A DNA stretch of 64,000 nucleotides from Candidatus Heimdallarchaeota archaeon (GTDB lineage Archaea; Asgardarchaeota; Heimdallarchaeia; Heimdallarchaeales; Heimdallarchaeaceae): assembly GCA_019057815.1 (NCBI GenBank), contig JAHLWR010000008.1, forward strand, positions 94,540 through 158,539, written 5' to 3'. A model generated the notes under the pieces. It searched no databases and was not told where the DNA came from. It saw only the letters and a program-made list of their open reading frames with translations. The position numbers and the translations under genes were made by a program. Shown here piece after piece: positions 1 through 8,524 of the stretch (the stretch's first letter is position 1; every line of letters starts with the position of its first letter).

Positions 1-1
1 T

Positions 2-610
2 AATAGGAAAGACGTTTTACGAGCTGCAAATGTGCATGCAAGAGCGTTCCATAATGATCCCTTAGTTTGTCTTATGTATCCTAATGATGAAGAAAGAAAA
101 AAACTATCTCCTTATCTTTGGAAATTTCTCATACTCGATGGTCTAAGATATGGTGAAGTTTATGCACCCACTAGCAAATTGGAAGGAGTTGCTAAATGGT
201 TACCGCCTAAAAGAGAACACATTGGAATTTGGCGTGCTATTAGAAGTGGAGCTCTTACCATGGTAATAAAAACGGCTAAACAAAAAGATGAGAGGAGAAT
301 TTCAATAAGAAAAATAGAAGAAATAACAGATTACATTACAGATATCCACAAAAAACTTGTATCTGAACCTCATTGGTATTTAGCATCTATTGGTGTAGAT
401 TCAGATAATCAAGGAAAGGGTTTTGGAAGTAAGCTAATGAAACCAATGTTAGAACGAATTGAGAGAGAGGGATATCTAGTATACCTAGAAACTAACCATG
501 AAGGAAATATTGACCTGTACAAGCACCTTGGCTTTGAAGTAACTGATGAATGTTTAGTACCAGAAACAAATATGAAGAACTGGGCTATGATAAAGTACCC
601 TAAGTCTTAA
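2..610 (+). CDS. GNAT-family N-acetyltransferase (5' end outside window)
   Basis: Acetyl-CoA-dependent acyltransferase of the GNAT fold; substrate unknown. The acetyl-CoA binding motif A is visible late in the protein (LASIGVDSDNQGKGFGSKLM, a Q-x-x-G-x-G loop) and is followed by the usual LYKHLGFEV strand. A GTG at 32 could serve as a start, but the frame is open back to the first bases of the window (it reads NRKDVLRAANVHARAF) and this matches the usual helix 1 of GNAT proteins, so the true start most likely lies to the left of the window. It is followed by a convergent methyltransferase gene. Family assignment is firm; function is not. Confidence 0.85.
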   Translation, partial: NRKDVLRAANVHARAFHNDPLVCLMYPNDEERKKLSPYLWKFLILDGLRYGEVYAPTSKLEGVAKWLPPKREHIGIWRAIRSGALTMVIKTAKQKDERRISIRKIEEITDYITDIHKKLVSEPHWYLASIGVDSDNQGKGFGSKLMKPMLERIEREGYLVYLETNHEGNIDLYKHLGFEVTDECLVPETNMKNWAMIKYPKS

Positions 611-658
611 TATTCTGTTCATTCTATTTTAAACATTTTATCTTCTATTTTATTTTGT

Positions 659-1195
659 TTAACTTGTCTTCTTAAAAATCAAAATTCTCTTCGATTCTTC
701 AACAAACTCAAACTTACCATCTTTTGTAATTTCCTTAATTATTCTACCCTTAGATAGCCTTGATCTCTGTATTGAAATAATTCCTTCATCTTTTAAGATT
801 CTATGCATCTCAGCAACTACTTTGTCAATAAATTTTACTAGTGAATGAATAACACCAAAGAAGAATACTAAATCAATACTATTATCTTCTAAAGCTGATT
901 GGGTAACATCATCTAACAAGACTTTAACATTCTTGACTCCTGCATCTCTAATCTTCTGCTCGACTTTTTTTGCTGCAAAAGAATTAATATCAGTAGCGTA
1001 AACAAATCCTTCTTCCCCTACTATTCTAGCTGCGGGAAGAGTAAAGAAACCTGGACCACAACCTACTTCTAAAACATGCTGTCCTGATTTCAATCCTGCT
1101 GGAATAAGCAGTTTATTTGGTTTCATGAAAATACCATACATTTTATCATGTATGAAGGAGATAAAAGCAAATTCGATTCTATCATGTAAGGACAT
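659..1195 (-). CDS. class I SAM-dependent methyltransferase
   Basis: A small (178 aa) Rossmann-fold methyltransferase. Motif I is clear (VLEVGCGPGFFTLPAA, about residues 41-56), followed by the acidic residue after strand 2 (YATDIN) and motif IV (IDLVFFFGVIHSL). The remainder has the UbiE/methyltransferase-11 layout with a short C-terminal sheet. It lacks a recognisable substrate domain, so the acceptor cannot be named. It lies convergent to the preceding GNAT gene. ATG at 1195 is the first methionine in frame and precedes motif I by the usual distance. Confidence 0.85.
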   Translation of the reverse strand: MSLHDRIEFAFISFIHDKMYGIFMKPNKLLIPAGLKSGQHVLEVGCGPGFFTLPAARIVGEEGFVYATDINSFAAKKVEQKIRDAGVKNVKVLLDDVTQSALEDNSIDLVFFFGVIHSLVKFIDKVVAEMHRILKDEGIISIQRSRLSKGRIIKEITKDGKFEFVEESKRILIFKKTS

Positions 1196-1546
1196 ATTTT
1201 ATCGAGATATTTTGTACATACATCAATAAAAATGCTCTTATTCGTTTTGAATCAATAAATTACATATACTAATATTAAGATGAGAAATTGTAAATCCTTT
1301 TAGAAATCTGCAATAAACAAAGAAAAAAAGATACAGTTATCACTGATAGTATAGTGTGATAAATACACTAAATAATTTTATAGGATAAATATCTACGTTG
1401 TACTTATGCTCTTTTAGATATAAGGAGAAATAAATTGCAGATAGAAAAAGATTATCTGTATAGTGCATTTACAGAAGATTGGTATATAGAACAGAAATTA
1501 ATTAACTCAAGATATATTTTATAAACTACATACATTTTTCTAAATT
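1196..1546. other. 351-nt stretch without a clear gene; possible 29-codon ORF
   Basis: This AT-rich spacer lies between two divergent genes and must hold both promoters. It contains one short frame, 1435-1524 on the plus strand, starting at TTG seven bases after an AAGGAG-like ribosome site and encoding about 29 residues with several aromatic residues. I cannot tell whether it is translated. No repeats or RNA genes were recognised. Confidence 0.3.
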
Positions 1547-2440
1547 ATGGATCAAAATACTAATGATATGGAAAAAAAACTCGATAAAAATTTCCTTAAG
1601 TTGACATTGTTTTTTATATTGGCTTTCATTATTTCGTGGTCAATTTGGTTGCCAAATGTTTTATCATCTCGAGGAATAATAGACATACCTGAATGGTATG
1701 GTATAGCAAGTAATTTAGCAGTATTTGGTCCATTTATATCTGCATTTATTATAGTATTAAGTTTCGAAGGGAAAAAGGGTGCAAAGAATTTATTAAAGAA
1801 AGGTTGGAAAGTAGGTTTTAATAAAAAATGGTTTATTCCATTATTATTGCTACCATTTATTATTTCAGGTTTATCCTTTACCTTTGGAGTCTTAGTTACT
1901 GGAGACACTTGGTCAGCAGTTTATCAAGATTCCAGTTTTGCAAATTCTATGTTAACTATCCTAATCATGTTCTTTCTAGGAGGACCTTTAGGTGAAGAAT
2001 TCGGATGGAGAGGATTTGCATTAACAAGGCTTCAGAAGAAATGGAATGCTGTAATTTCAAGCTTAGTGCTCGGTTTAATATGGGGATTATGGCATCTTCC
2101 TTTACATTTTATAACAGGTTCAATTCAGGAATATATTCCAATCTGGGCTGGTATTGCTATGATAAGTGTGAGTTCTTTTATTTATACATGGTTCTACAAT
2201 AATACAGGAGAGAGTGTCCTCATAGCTATGTTATATCATTGGTTAAGTAATGCTGCAGCAATCTTAATACCTTACTGGCAAAAAGGAGATATATGGGGAG
2301 GATTTGACAATCTTCCAAATTATCTAATTCCGACAATTGGTATGCTCGTAGCTTTTGTTTTATCCACAATCATAGTAGCAGTCATTGTAAAAATCTGGGG
2401 ATCAACTAGCTTCCAAAAAAAGGAAATAACTGTATCTTGA
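1547..2440 (+). CDS. CPBP-family (Rce1-like) intramembrane metalloprotease
   Basis: Polytopic membrane protein of 297 aa with about eight hydrophobic segments. The CPBP/Abi signature is complete: E150-E151-x3-R155 (GEEFGWRG), H183 (LWHLPLH) and H231 (HWLSNA), the residues that form the active site in Rce1-type proteases. Eukaryotic Rce1 removes the -AAX tripeptide from prenylated CAAX proteins; most prokaryotic members have unknown targets. An ATG start at 1547 gives a short cytoplasmic tail before the first helix. It stands alone between a methyltransferase and the N-myristoyltransferase-like gene, with about 130 bases to the latter, so co-transcription is possible but not shown. Confidence 0.9.
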   Translation: MDQNTNDMEKKLDKNFLKLTLFFILAFIISWSIWLPNVLSSRGIIDIPEWYGIASNLAVFGPFISAFIIVLSFEGKKGAKNLLKKGWKVGFNKKWFIPLLLLPFIISGLSFTFGVLVTGDTWSAVYQDSSFANSMLTILIMFFLGGPLGEEFGWRGFALTRLQKKWNAVISSLVLGLIWGLWHLPLHFITGSIQEYIPIWAGIAMISVSSFIYTWFYNNTGESVLIAMLYHWLSNAAAILIPYWQKGDIWGGFDNLPNYLIPTIGMLVAFVLSTIIVAVIVKIWGSTSFQKKEITVS

Positions 2441-2574
2441 TTTACTAAAAACAATTATTATATTCGCATCTTTGTGATTACTTGAATCTAGTTGAGAAAA
2501 TTGTAAACATTTTTATAAATCCGCAAAAAATAATGAAAAAATATACAGTAATTGCTGAATAATAGGTTATTCCT

Positions 2575-3669
2575 ATGATTAAACAACCAGAATCAAATTA
2601 TGAAATCGAACAATTTACTTTAAAAAAGGAAAACTTCAGTAATTTATCAAAGTTAATTACTGGGGCATTCCTAAACGATTCAACAGCACTAGTGGAAGGA
2701 GCAAGTGTTGCATTCACTGAAGAGACATTTAATACAATTTTTGGTGCTCCATCAGTTGATAGAAAACTCTTCATTAGAGCAATATTCAAACCAACTAATC
2801 AAATTGTAGGATTTTTAGGTTCAATTCCTCGAGACTTGAAAATAGAAGGAAAAGTATACAAATTTGCGATCCCTGCTTGGTTAAGTGTTCATTCAAAACA
2901 CCAAAGAAAAGGAATAGCTAAATTAATGGGAAAGAAGCTTTTTGAAATCGGTAAAGCAGCTGGTTATGATGGAGGTTTTTCGCTTCATGAACCAGAACAA
3001 CATGGTATAGATATTTCCAAAATTGTTGCACTAGAAGAAGACATACCTTTAGAAAGACTTGTAGCGCTTGATAAATTCATTGTTCGTGTTTTCGATGCTG
3101 AGAAAATAGCTTCTGTTGTGAAGATAAAATGGTACGAAAAACTATTATTCAAATTGCTTCAAAGCGTAAAGGGAGTGAATAATCCTAGAGTAAGAAAATA
3201 CAACTCAGAAGATATTGACCATATGTTAGAAATAATAAAAGAACAGGTTGATAAAAACCAAATAGCTATAGTACCTAACGCAGAAGATTTAGAATGGATT
3301 TTGGGAAACCCTAATGTTAACTGTGTAGTTCACGAAAATGAGGAAGGCAATGTAGATGGATTTATTTTAGTTTGGGAATTTAACTTAGCAGGTTTTGGCA
3401 ATAAAATCCCTTTTGGTTGGTTAGATATGATTCATATACATCGACTATCATTGAAGGAAGCAAGAGATTTATGTAAACTCATCTGTATCACTTCTAAACA
3501 AAAGGGTTGGGCAGGATTACAAACACCATATATTCCATACTTCGATTCCAAACCTTTTAAGAAAGCAAAATTCATTTTCTTCCCCAAAAAAATATCGATT
3601 GATATTTTCAATTTAAAGAACATTCCATTGCCTAAAAATGTTCAAGGTTTCTATTTTGACTGGAGGTAA
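2575..3669 (+). CDS. two-domain GNAT protein resembling N-myristoyltransferase
   Basis: The protein (364 aa) consists of two tandem GNAT folds. Its layout follows eukaryotic glycylpeptide N-myristoyltransferase (NMT) closely. The strand pair around 77-90 (IVGFLGSIPRDLKI) resembles the NMT segment LVGFISAIPANIHI. Residues 98-121 (AIPAWLSVHSKHQRKGIAKL) match the acyl-CoA segment that in NMT reads [20 protein letters not shown]. The second domain begins at RVRKYNSEDIDHML (about 205), like the NMT C-domain GLRPMETKDIPVVH. The C-terminus NVQGFYFDWR resembles NMT NLQYYLYNW but stops about ten residues earlier, where the catalytic C-terminal carboxylate of NMT lies. I compared with the NMT sequence from memory only. 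A different acyl donor or acceptor is quite possible. Confidence 0.7.
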   Translation: MIKQPESNYEIEQFTLKKENFSNLSKLITGAFLNDSTALVEGASVAFTEETFNTIFGAPSVDRKLFIRAIFKPTNQIVGFLGSIPRDLKIEGKVYKFAIPAWLSVHSKHQRKGIAKLMGKKLFEIGKAAGYDGGFSLHEPEQHGIDISKIVALEEDIPLERLVALDKFIVRVFDAEKIASVVKIKWYEKLLFKLLQSVKGVNNPRVRKYNSEDIDHMLEIIKEQVDKNQIAIVPNAEDLEWILGNPNVNCVVHENEEGNVDGFILVWEFNLAGFGNKIPFGWLDMIHIHRLSLKEARDLCKLICITSKQKGWAGLQTPYIPYFDSKPFKKAKFIFFPKKISIDIFNLKNIPLPKNVQGFYFDWR

Positions 3670-3727
3670 GAGAGAAAGCATTTTTAAACAGTCTAGTGTT
3701 TTCTTTAAAATTAACTGAGTATCTTTT

Positions 3728-4606
3728 TTATTTTATTTCTTCCCATTGCTCTAATATGTAATAAACAAAACCTACAGCTAAGTCTAGAACGATTTTGTTT
3801 GATCTAGTAAATCTTGCTTCGACAATGTCAACATATTTCGCTTTTGGTAGGATTAGAGAGAGAATTTCAAGCACGAGTTGAGGTGTTAAGCCAAAAGGTT
3901 CTGATGTTGCTAAAGTAGGAACATAAGAATGATCTAAAACATCTAAATCTATACTAAGATAAATTCTTTCGAATTTGGAGATATACTCTTCTATGAATTT
4001 TAGTCCTTCTTTAGAATTTGTTAGTAGCTGTTGAGCTGACAGAAACATCACTTCTTTTGATTGGATTTTTTCATATTCTCCTAATGTTTGAGTATACGCA
4101 TGTCCTCCGATTAGTAACATTTGTTCACTTTTAAGATTTTTTTTTGCCTTTAAATTTGTAAAAACTGTCCCATGAGACTGAAAAACACCTTCTGGATATT
4201 CATCAGCTAAGTCAGCATGAGCATCTAACCAGATTACAGCTGTTTTATCGTCATAGTCAGCTTTTGAGAGAGTATCAAAGGTAATACTATGATCTCCTCC
4301 CAACACAATTAATTTAGCATCAAGTTCATAGATTTTTTCCCATATTTGGCCTATTTTTTTCTTTTCTTTTATTGGGTGAATATCACCTAGATCGAAATAA
4401 TCAGATTCGCTTATAGATGCACCATAAACAGCAGAAACACCAGAAAACTCTTCAGATTGTCTTCTTATAGCTTTAGGTCCTTTCCTTGAACCGCCCTTTG
4501 TGGTTTTAACCCTTTCAAATGGAATACCATATAAGAAAACGACATTCTTTTTGTTACATTCATCGAGATCGTTTAGAGTAAAGAATCCAGAAAAAGTTGG
4601 TTTCAT
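3728..4606 (-). CDS. agmatinase/arginase-family ureohydrolase
   Basis: Binuclear manganese hydrolase that releases urea from a guanidino or related substrate. The metal ligands are all present: H106 in GGDHS, D128/H130/D132 in LDAHADL, and D220/D222 in SIDLDVLD. Length (292 aa) and the late EPFGLT motif fit the SpeB/agmatinase branch. The residue after DVLD is His, where most members have Pro (DVLDPS), a small deviation next to the metal site. Agmatine is the likeliest substrate, giving putrescine; formiminoglutamate or guanidinobutyrate cannot be excluded. It is separated from the methyltransferase behind it by about 80 bases and may share its transcript. Confidence 0.85.
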   Translation of the reverse strand: MKPTFSGFFTLNDLDECNKKNVVFLYGIPFERVKTTKGGSRKGPKAIRRQSEEFSGVSAVYGASISESDYFDLGDIHPIKEKKKIGQIWEKIYELDAKLIVLGGDHSITFDTLSKADYDDKTAVIWLDAHADLADEYPEGVFQSHGTVFTNLKAKKNLKSEQMLLIGGHAYTQTLGEYEKIQSKEVMFLSAQQLLTNSKEGLKFIEEYISKFERIYLSIDLDVLDHSYVPTLATSEPFGLTPQLVLEILSLILPKAKYVDIVEARFTRSNKIVLDLAVGFVYYILEQWEEIK

Positions 4607-4683
4607 TATCAGTTTCTCCTCATTTCTGTCAAAATATGTTCAGTTTCCCAAACAAATCAATAAAATTGTTAAGAAGACAAGAA

Positions 4684-5292
4684 TCACTTCTTTACAATGT
4701 ATTCAATATATCCATCAGTGTAATGTTTAGAACCATTGTTAACTGTAAATGTTCGCTTTTCTTTGAAGATTATCGTAGTATCTTTGAAATAACTATCTGG
4801 TTCGTTATCACTATAAATAGAATGTATGACATCTTCGTCTTCAATTTTCATCCAGAATTCTCCAGGATCTTTTTCTTCTCCCAGATCAGTTCTCCCCTCA
4901 ATATTCAGGATAAAATTGATGTAAAGAAGTCCATCTTTCTTCAGAACTCTCAGCATTTCCTTAATAGCTTCTTCAGTATCTCTCTTAGTTAGGTGAATAC
5001 TGGAATTATAAGTGAAAACGCACCCAAAAGATTCGTTTTGAAAGGGAAGATTTCTCATATCAGCTTTTTTAATGTCAAGTTCCATCTCGTAAACTTCTTC
5101 AAAACCTTTAGCTAACTTAATTTGTTCATCAGAAATATCAATGCCTGTCGCTTTAAAACCGTGCAAATAAAATAATGCTAATGGTGGTCTTTTTCCACCA
5201 GCTCCACAGTCTAATACAGTCTTTTCAACATTTTGTTCTTTAGCAATTTTAAGAAATTTATATAACGATGTGGGATATATTACAAAACTCAT
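4684..5292 (-). CDS. class I SAM-dependent methyltransferase
   Basis: A 202-residue methyltransferase. Motif I reads VLDCGAGGKRPPLALF, the ribose-binding acidic residue is in GIDISDEQI, and post-motif residues ADMRNLPFQNESFG correspond to the adenine pocket. The C-terminal half has an antiparallel sheet with a run of acidic residues. It lies on the same strand as, and upstream of, the ureohydrolase. Acceptor unknown. The start ATG at 5292 is about 23 residues ahead of motif I, which is usual. Confidence 0.85.
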   Translation of the reverse strand: MSFVIYPTSLYKFLKIAKEQNVEKTVLDCGAGGKRPPLALFYLHGFKATGIDISDEQIKLAKGFEEVYEMELDIKKADMRNLPFQNESFGCVFTYNSSIHLTKRDTEEAIKEMLRVLKKDGLLYINFILNIEGRTDLGEEKDPGEFWMKIEDEDVIHSIYSDNEPDSYFKDTTIIFKEKRTFTVNNGSKHYTDGYIEYIVKK

Positions 5293-5398
5293 CGTGAATG
5301 TGGTTGATATTTATACTAAAAAACATATCGAAATTGTCTTTAAAGAATGAAATTTATCGGAAAAAATCACAAAAAAAAATAGAATAGGTAATGTAATC

Positions 5399-6337
5399 TT
5401 AACTTTTTAGGCATTCATCCAGTTCTTTCTTTAATGAATCAGCTTCCATTATAATATTGAGAGTACGCATTACATCCATTATCATTTGAAAATCTTTGAA
5501 AGAGCTATCTTTTATTAACCTAGAGAGTTCATTATTACTTTCTTTTGCCATTTCTAGGAATTTTTCTCCAGTATCATCTTCAATACGTCTCAGTAGCTTC
5601 CCTAAACATTTTACAGGAAGAGTTTTATTATGTGTTAAAGTAAAAACCTTAGAAATAATTTCTAATTGTTTTTTAGCCTCATCACAAGTCCACCAGCTTT
5701 TGTCCTCAATTTGTAGTAGAAATATTTTTGCTGCTCGACAGAATAGGGTTTCTGTTGCTGTTTTACCAAAAACCACACGTTGTCCAGCTTGAGCTATTAA
5801 ACCTTGTTTAGTTAAATCTTTCAGATAACGGTAAATAGTCTTATCTGAACGCTTGTGCTTTTCAATTAAAAATGATTTAGCTTGTGTTTTTAGTTTAATA
5901 TTATCCTCTTTACTAAAACTCTTCTTCTTCTTAACTTTCTCTTTTAAATCGGAAACAAAACTTTGAAATTTAATCTGTTTTTCAAGAAATTTATACGCTT
6001 CTTCATCACTTTTAGAGATCTTTAATTCTTTCTTTTTTTCCTCAAGTTTAAATAGTTCTTTTGCAGTTAAACTAACTTTCCTTAAGATAGTAAGAATACT
6101 TTCTTCAGATGACTCTTTAAAAATATCTTTATCCAATTTTCTTTCAATTTCAGGTCCAACTATCTTCTCTACTATTAGGTTGGCGTGCTCGGTTATTTCT
6201 TTGACAGTTAAAGGTCCAGATCTTAGAGCACTCAAAACTGAGTTATATCCTTTCTCTCTAAAAAGAGCTATTTTCTCTTTATCTGTTATTACTCGTACAG
6301 CTTCTTGCTCATATTCTACTAAGTCTTGATAACTCAT
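5399..6337 (-). CDS. winged-helix transcriptional regulator with two HTH segments
   Basis: DNA-binding protein with an N-terminal helix-turn-helix (about 20-60, SVLSALRSGPLTVKEI), a charged coiled-coil middle, a second winged helix (SDKTIYRYLKDLTKQGLIAQ) and an alpha-helical C-terminal domain. A longer frame reaches 6373, but a TATA-like element at 6379-6388 sits only about ten bases before that ATG, too close for it to be on the mRNA. The ATG at 6337 (MSYQDL) lies about 47 bases from the box and is the better start. It is divergent from a pair of tiny genes whose promoter carries two palindromes and probably regulates them, itself, or both. I do not recognise a named family. Confidence 0.7.
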   Translation of the reverse strand: MSYQDLVEYEQEAVRVITDKEKIALFREKGYNSVLSALRSGPLTVKEITEHANLIVEKIVGPEIERKLDKDIFKESSEESILTILRKVSLTAKELFKLEEKKKELKISKSDEEAYKFLEKQIKFQSFVSDLKEKVKKKKSFSKEDNIKLKTQAKSFLIEKHKRSDKTIYRYLKDLTKQGLIAQAGQRVVFGKTATETLFCRAAKIFLLQIEDKSWWTCDEAKKQLEIISKVFTLTHNKTLPVKCLGKLLRRIEDDTGEKFLEMAKESNNELSRLIKDSSFKDFQMIMDVMRTLNIIMEADSLKKELDECLKS

Positions 6338-6378
6338 CACTATTCCATCTCTACCTAATAATATTATATTCACAGAGC

Positions 6379-6475
6379 ATTATAAATATTTCTATGGGAC
6401 TAAGAGTTCTTTCGCAGTTACAAATATCTTTATATATGGATGAGAGAATGTATTCTCAACACATGAGAATGTGTT
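6379..6475. promoter_or_regulatory. divergent promoters with two palindromic operator candidates
   Basis: Two TATA-like boxes point in opposite directions: 6379-6388 (minus, for the winged-helix gene) and 6429-6436 (plus, TTTATATA, for the small genes). Between the plus box and its expected start site are two adjoining inverted repeats: 6444-6457, GAGAATGTATTCTC (6-bp arms, 2-nt gap), and 6458-6475, AACACAT-GAGA-ATGTGTT (7-bp arms). A protein bound there would cover the transcription start, as expected for repression. Confidence 0.6.
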
Positions 6476-6476
6476 C

Positions 6477-6659
6477 ATGAAGGTGTTGAAAAATGAAGAA
6501 AACAGTCAGCAAACAAAAAGAAAAAAGGATAAAAAAATATGGGTTGCAGGAATTAAGAACCCGTATAGAGACCAGAATGGCAGAATATCGGCTAATGAAT
6601 TATTAACTAATACTAAAAAGGAGTTGGTAAAATATGTTAAAAATAGAATTAAAAAGTGA
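6477..6659 (+). CDS. small basic protein, function unknown
   Basis: Sixty codons from ATG 6477; a GTG at 6471 is in frame but lies inside the second operator palindrome. The product is very lysine-rich (KRKKDKKIW, KNRIKK at the end) and without hydrophobic segments, so it is likely a soluble nucleic-acid-associated or toxin/antitoxin-sized protein. It overlaps the next gene by 26 bases, indicating translational coupling. No family recognised. The divergent winged-helix regulator and the operators suggest tight control. Confidence 0.5.
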   Translation: MKVLKNEENSQQTKRKKDKKIWVAGIKNPYRDQNGRISANELLTNTKKELVKYVKNRIKK

Positions 6660-6885
6660 ATTTATTAAAGCTTTCAAAAACTTACAGCAAATAAAAAATA
6701 TTGAATTTACTGAGGAAGAAAGTATTAACAGATTGTTAACTCAAGTTGCTGAAACACTCGTTCATCAGAGTGTTGATCATGATTCCACCTTTGAATGCAG
6801 AAAGTACAAGAATTATTTACTTAAAACTCAAATCCAAAAAGAGAGAATCAAAGCTCTAGAATTAGCAATCTTACATACAGGTTGA
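6634..6885 (+). CDS. small alpha-helical protein, function unknown
   Basis: Eighty-three residues, predicted largely helical, with charged heptad-like stretches. An AAAAGGAG ribosome site lies about ten bases ahead of ATG 6634, supporting translation. It overlaps the 3' end of the small basic protein gene in another frame and forms a two-gene unit with it. No family recognised. Two short coupled genes under an operator-bearing promoter next to a regulator recall toxin-antitoxin or phage-type control units, but nothing in the sequence proves this. Confidence 0.6.
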   Translation: MLKIELKSEFIKAFKNLQQIKNIEFTEEESINRLLTQVAETLVHQSVDHDSTFECRKYKNYLLKTQIQKERIKALELAILHTG

Positions 6886-7061
6886 ATCGTTAAATAATTC
6901 TCTTCCTCTCTTTCTTTCTTATCTTAACTTATATTCTCTTTTTAGTTTTTTTTCAAATGTTTTAACCCAGAATTGTTCTTGTATCCTTACACTTTAGTAC
7001 AAAATTCTGTTTGTATTTCTAGCAATGTTTTAAAATAGTGACAAGGCTTTCCAAATTAATA

Positions 7062-8249
7062 ATGAGCTCCACTACTAGATTTGGGATAGCTTTTGCATAC
7101 CCTAGTGACGAAATATTCTTAGATTCAGCAACATACGGTAAAATGCCTGTTTCATCTATAGAAAAAATGACAGACACTTACACAAAGGGATTAGTTGCCA
7201 CTAAAGCCATGTACCAAGAAGCTAGCAAAGCAAATGCGAAATTGGAGAGTTGTAGAAAAACTCTTTCGACTATTTTCCATACTGAATCTTCGCAGATCTC
7301 ATTTCTACCTTCAAAAGAATCTGCTATTATAAACCTTCTACACTCATTTAATTGGACTGATAAAGGTAAAATTATCACTAGTGTATTAGAAGACCATTCT
7401 CTTTTAGCACCTTTAATAAATATCAACAACCTACATGGTAACGAAATTGACTATCTTAGCTTAAAAGATGAGGAAAATCTGCTGGATGCCCTCAGCGAGA
7501 AATTTACTTCCAATACAGATGTGGTTTTACTTTCTTCTTTGACTCCAACTATTGGAACAAACAGAGAATGGGGAAAGATATCTAAAATCTGTAAAGAAAA
7601 CGATGCAATTTTCATTCTAGATATTAGCAATTCAGTTGGTCATGAACATATTCTGTTGGATAACGATTCCCCCGATATTGCTGTTGCAACGGGAATTTCA
7701 GGAGCGCTTGGTCCGCAAGGCATAGCTTTTCAGATTTTGTCAAAAGAAATCAACGAGCAAGTAGACCCAATTTTGGTAGGCGGAACATCCGTTTTAGCAT
7801 TAGAGGAAACGATGTATCACTTGAGTTCAAATGCACAGAAATACGAAGCAGGAATCATCAATTTAGCGGGTATCATAGGACTTACAAACAGTTTAGAAAT
7901 ACTCTCAGATTTTGGATTTAACAAGATTGAAAAGCATGAAAAGAGACTTCATACTATTATAAGAGAAAAACTCAGAGATTTACCCAATGTTGATTTATAT
8001 GAAATAGAACAAACTGATTTCAAAACAATAACAACTTTTGGAAGTAGGGAGGTAAATGCCCATGATATCGCTCTTGCTATGGAAGATAAAAAAGGAATTA
8101 GAGTTCTAAGTGGAGCACTGTGCGCCCACCTCTTCATATATGATCTGCCTTATAATTCTGTGATACGATTATCAACTCATCTATACAATACAGAAGAAGA
8201 AGTTAAAGTATTTCTGGAAACGTTTGAGGAATTAATGAATCAACTTTAA
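7062..8249 (+). CDS. class V aminotransferase / cysteine desulfurase-fold protein lacking the PLP lysine
   Basis: Fold-type I protein of the SufS/CsdA/class V group. Conserved landmarks are present: LEDHSL (as in EHHAN) near 118, DISNSVGH (PLP-ring aspartate) near 195, EAGIINLAGIIGL, and a loop cysteine in GALCAH near 362, at the position of the SufS persulfide cysteine (residues numbered from a GTG at 7038). At the Schiff-base site, where relatives read SGHK followed by GPTG, this protein reads GISGALGPQG, with Ser-Gly in place of His-Lys. Without that lysine ordinary PLP chemistry is not expected. The ATG at 7062 is preferred because a TTTTAAAAT box lies about 30 bases upstream, giving a nearly leaderless mRNA. 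Confidence 0.8.
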   Translation: MSSTTRFGIAFAYPSDEIFLDSATYGKMPVSSIEKMTDTYTKGLVATKAMYQEASKANAKLESCRKTLSTIFHTESSQISFLPSKESAIINLLHSFNWTDKGKIITSVLEDHSLLAPLININNLHGNEIDYLSLKDEENLLDALSEKFTSNTDVVLLSSLTPTIGTNREWGKISKICKENDAIFILDISNSVGHEHILLDNDSPDIAVATGISGALGPQGIAFQILSKEINEQVDPILVGGTSVLALEETMYHLSSNAQKYEAGIINLAGIIGLTNSLEILSDFGFNKIEKHEKRLHTIIREKLRDLPNVDLYEIEQTDFKTITTFGSREVNAHDIALAMEDKKGIRVLSGALCAHLFIYDLPYNSVIRLSTHLYNTEEEVKVFLETFEELMNQL

Positions 8250-8524
8250 TATGTTAATATTCGTCTAAATTCCTTCGATTGGTCAAAAAAGAGAGAATTT
8301 ATAAGTATTAGATATTTTTAATGGAATAGCATAAAATTGAGGTGTTTGTTTACATGAGAATCAATTCTGTGAAAGAAATTTTTGTTATAGATGAAAGTAA
8401 ACAAGCGCGGAAGAGTGTCTAATTCTAAGAACTCACTTCATTCTGTTTGTTTTTAACAAAACTTACATTTTCTTTCAATGTCTCTAATAAAACTACCATT
8501 AACAAGAAAAGATGTGAAAACAAA

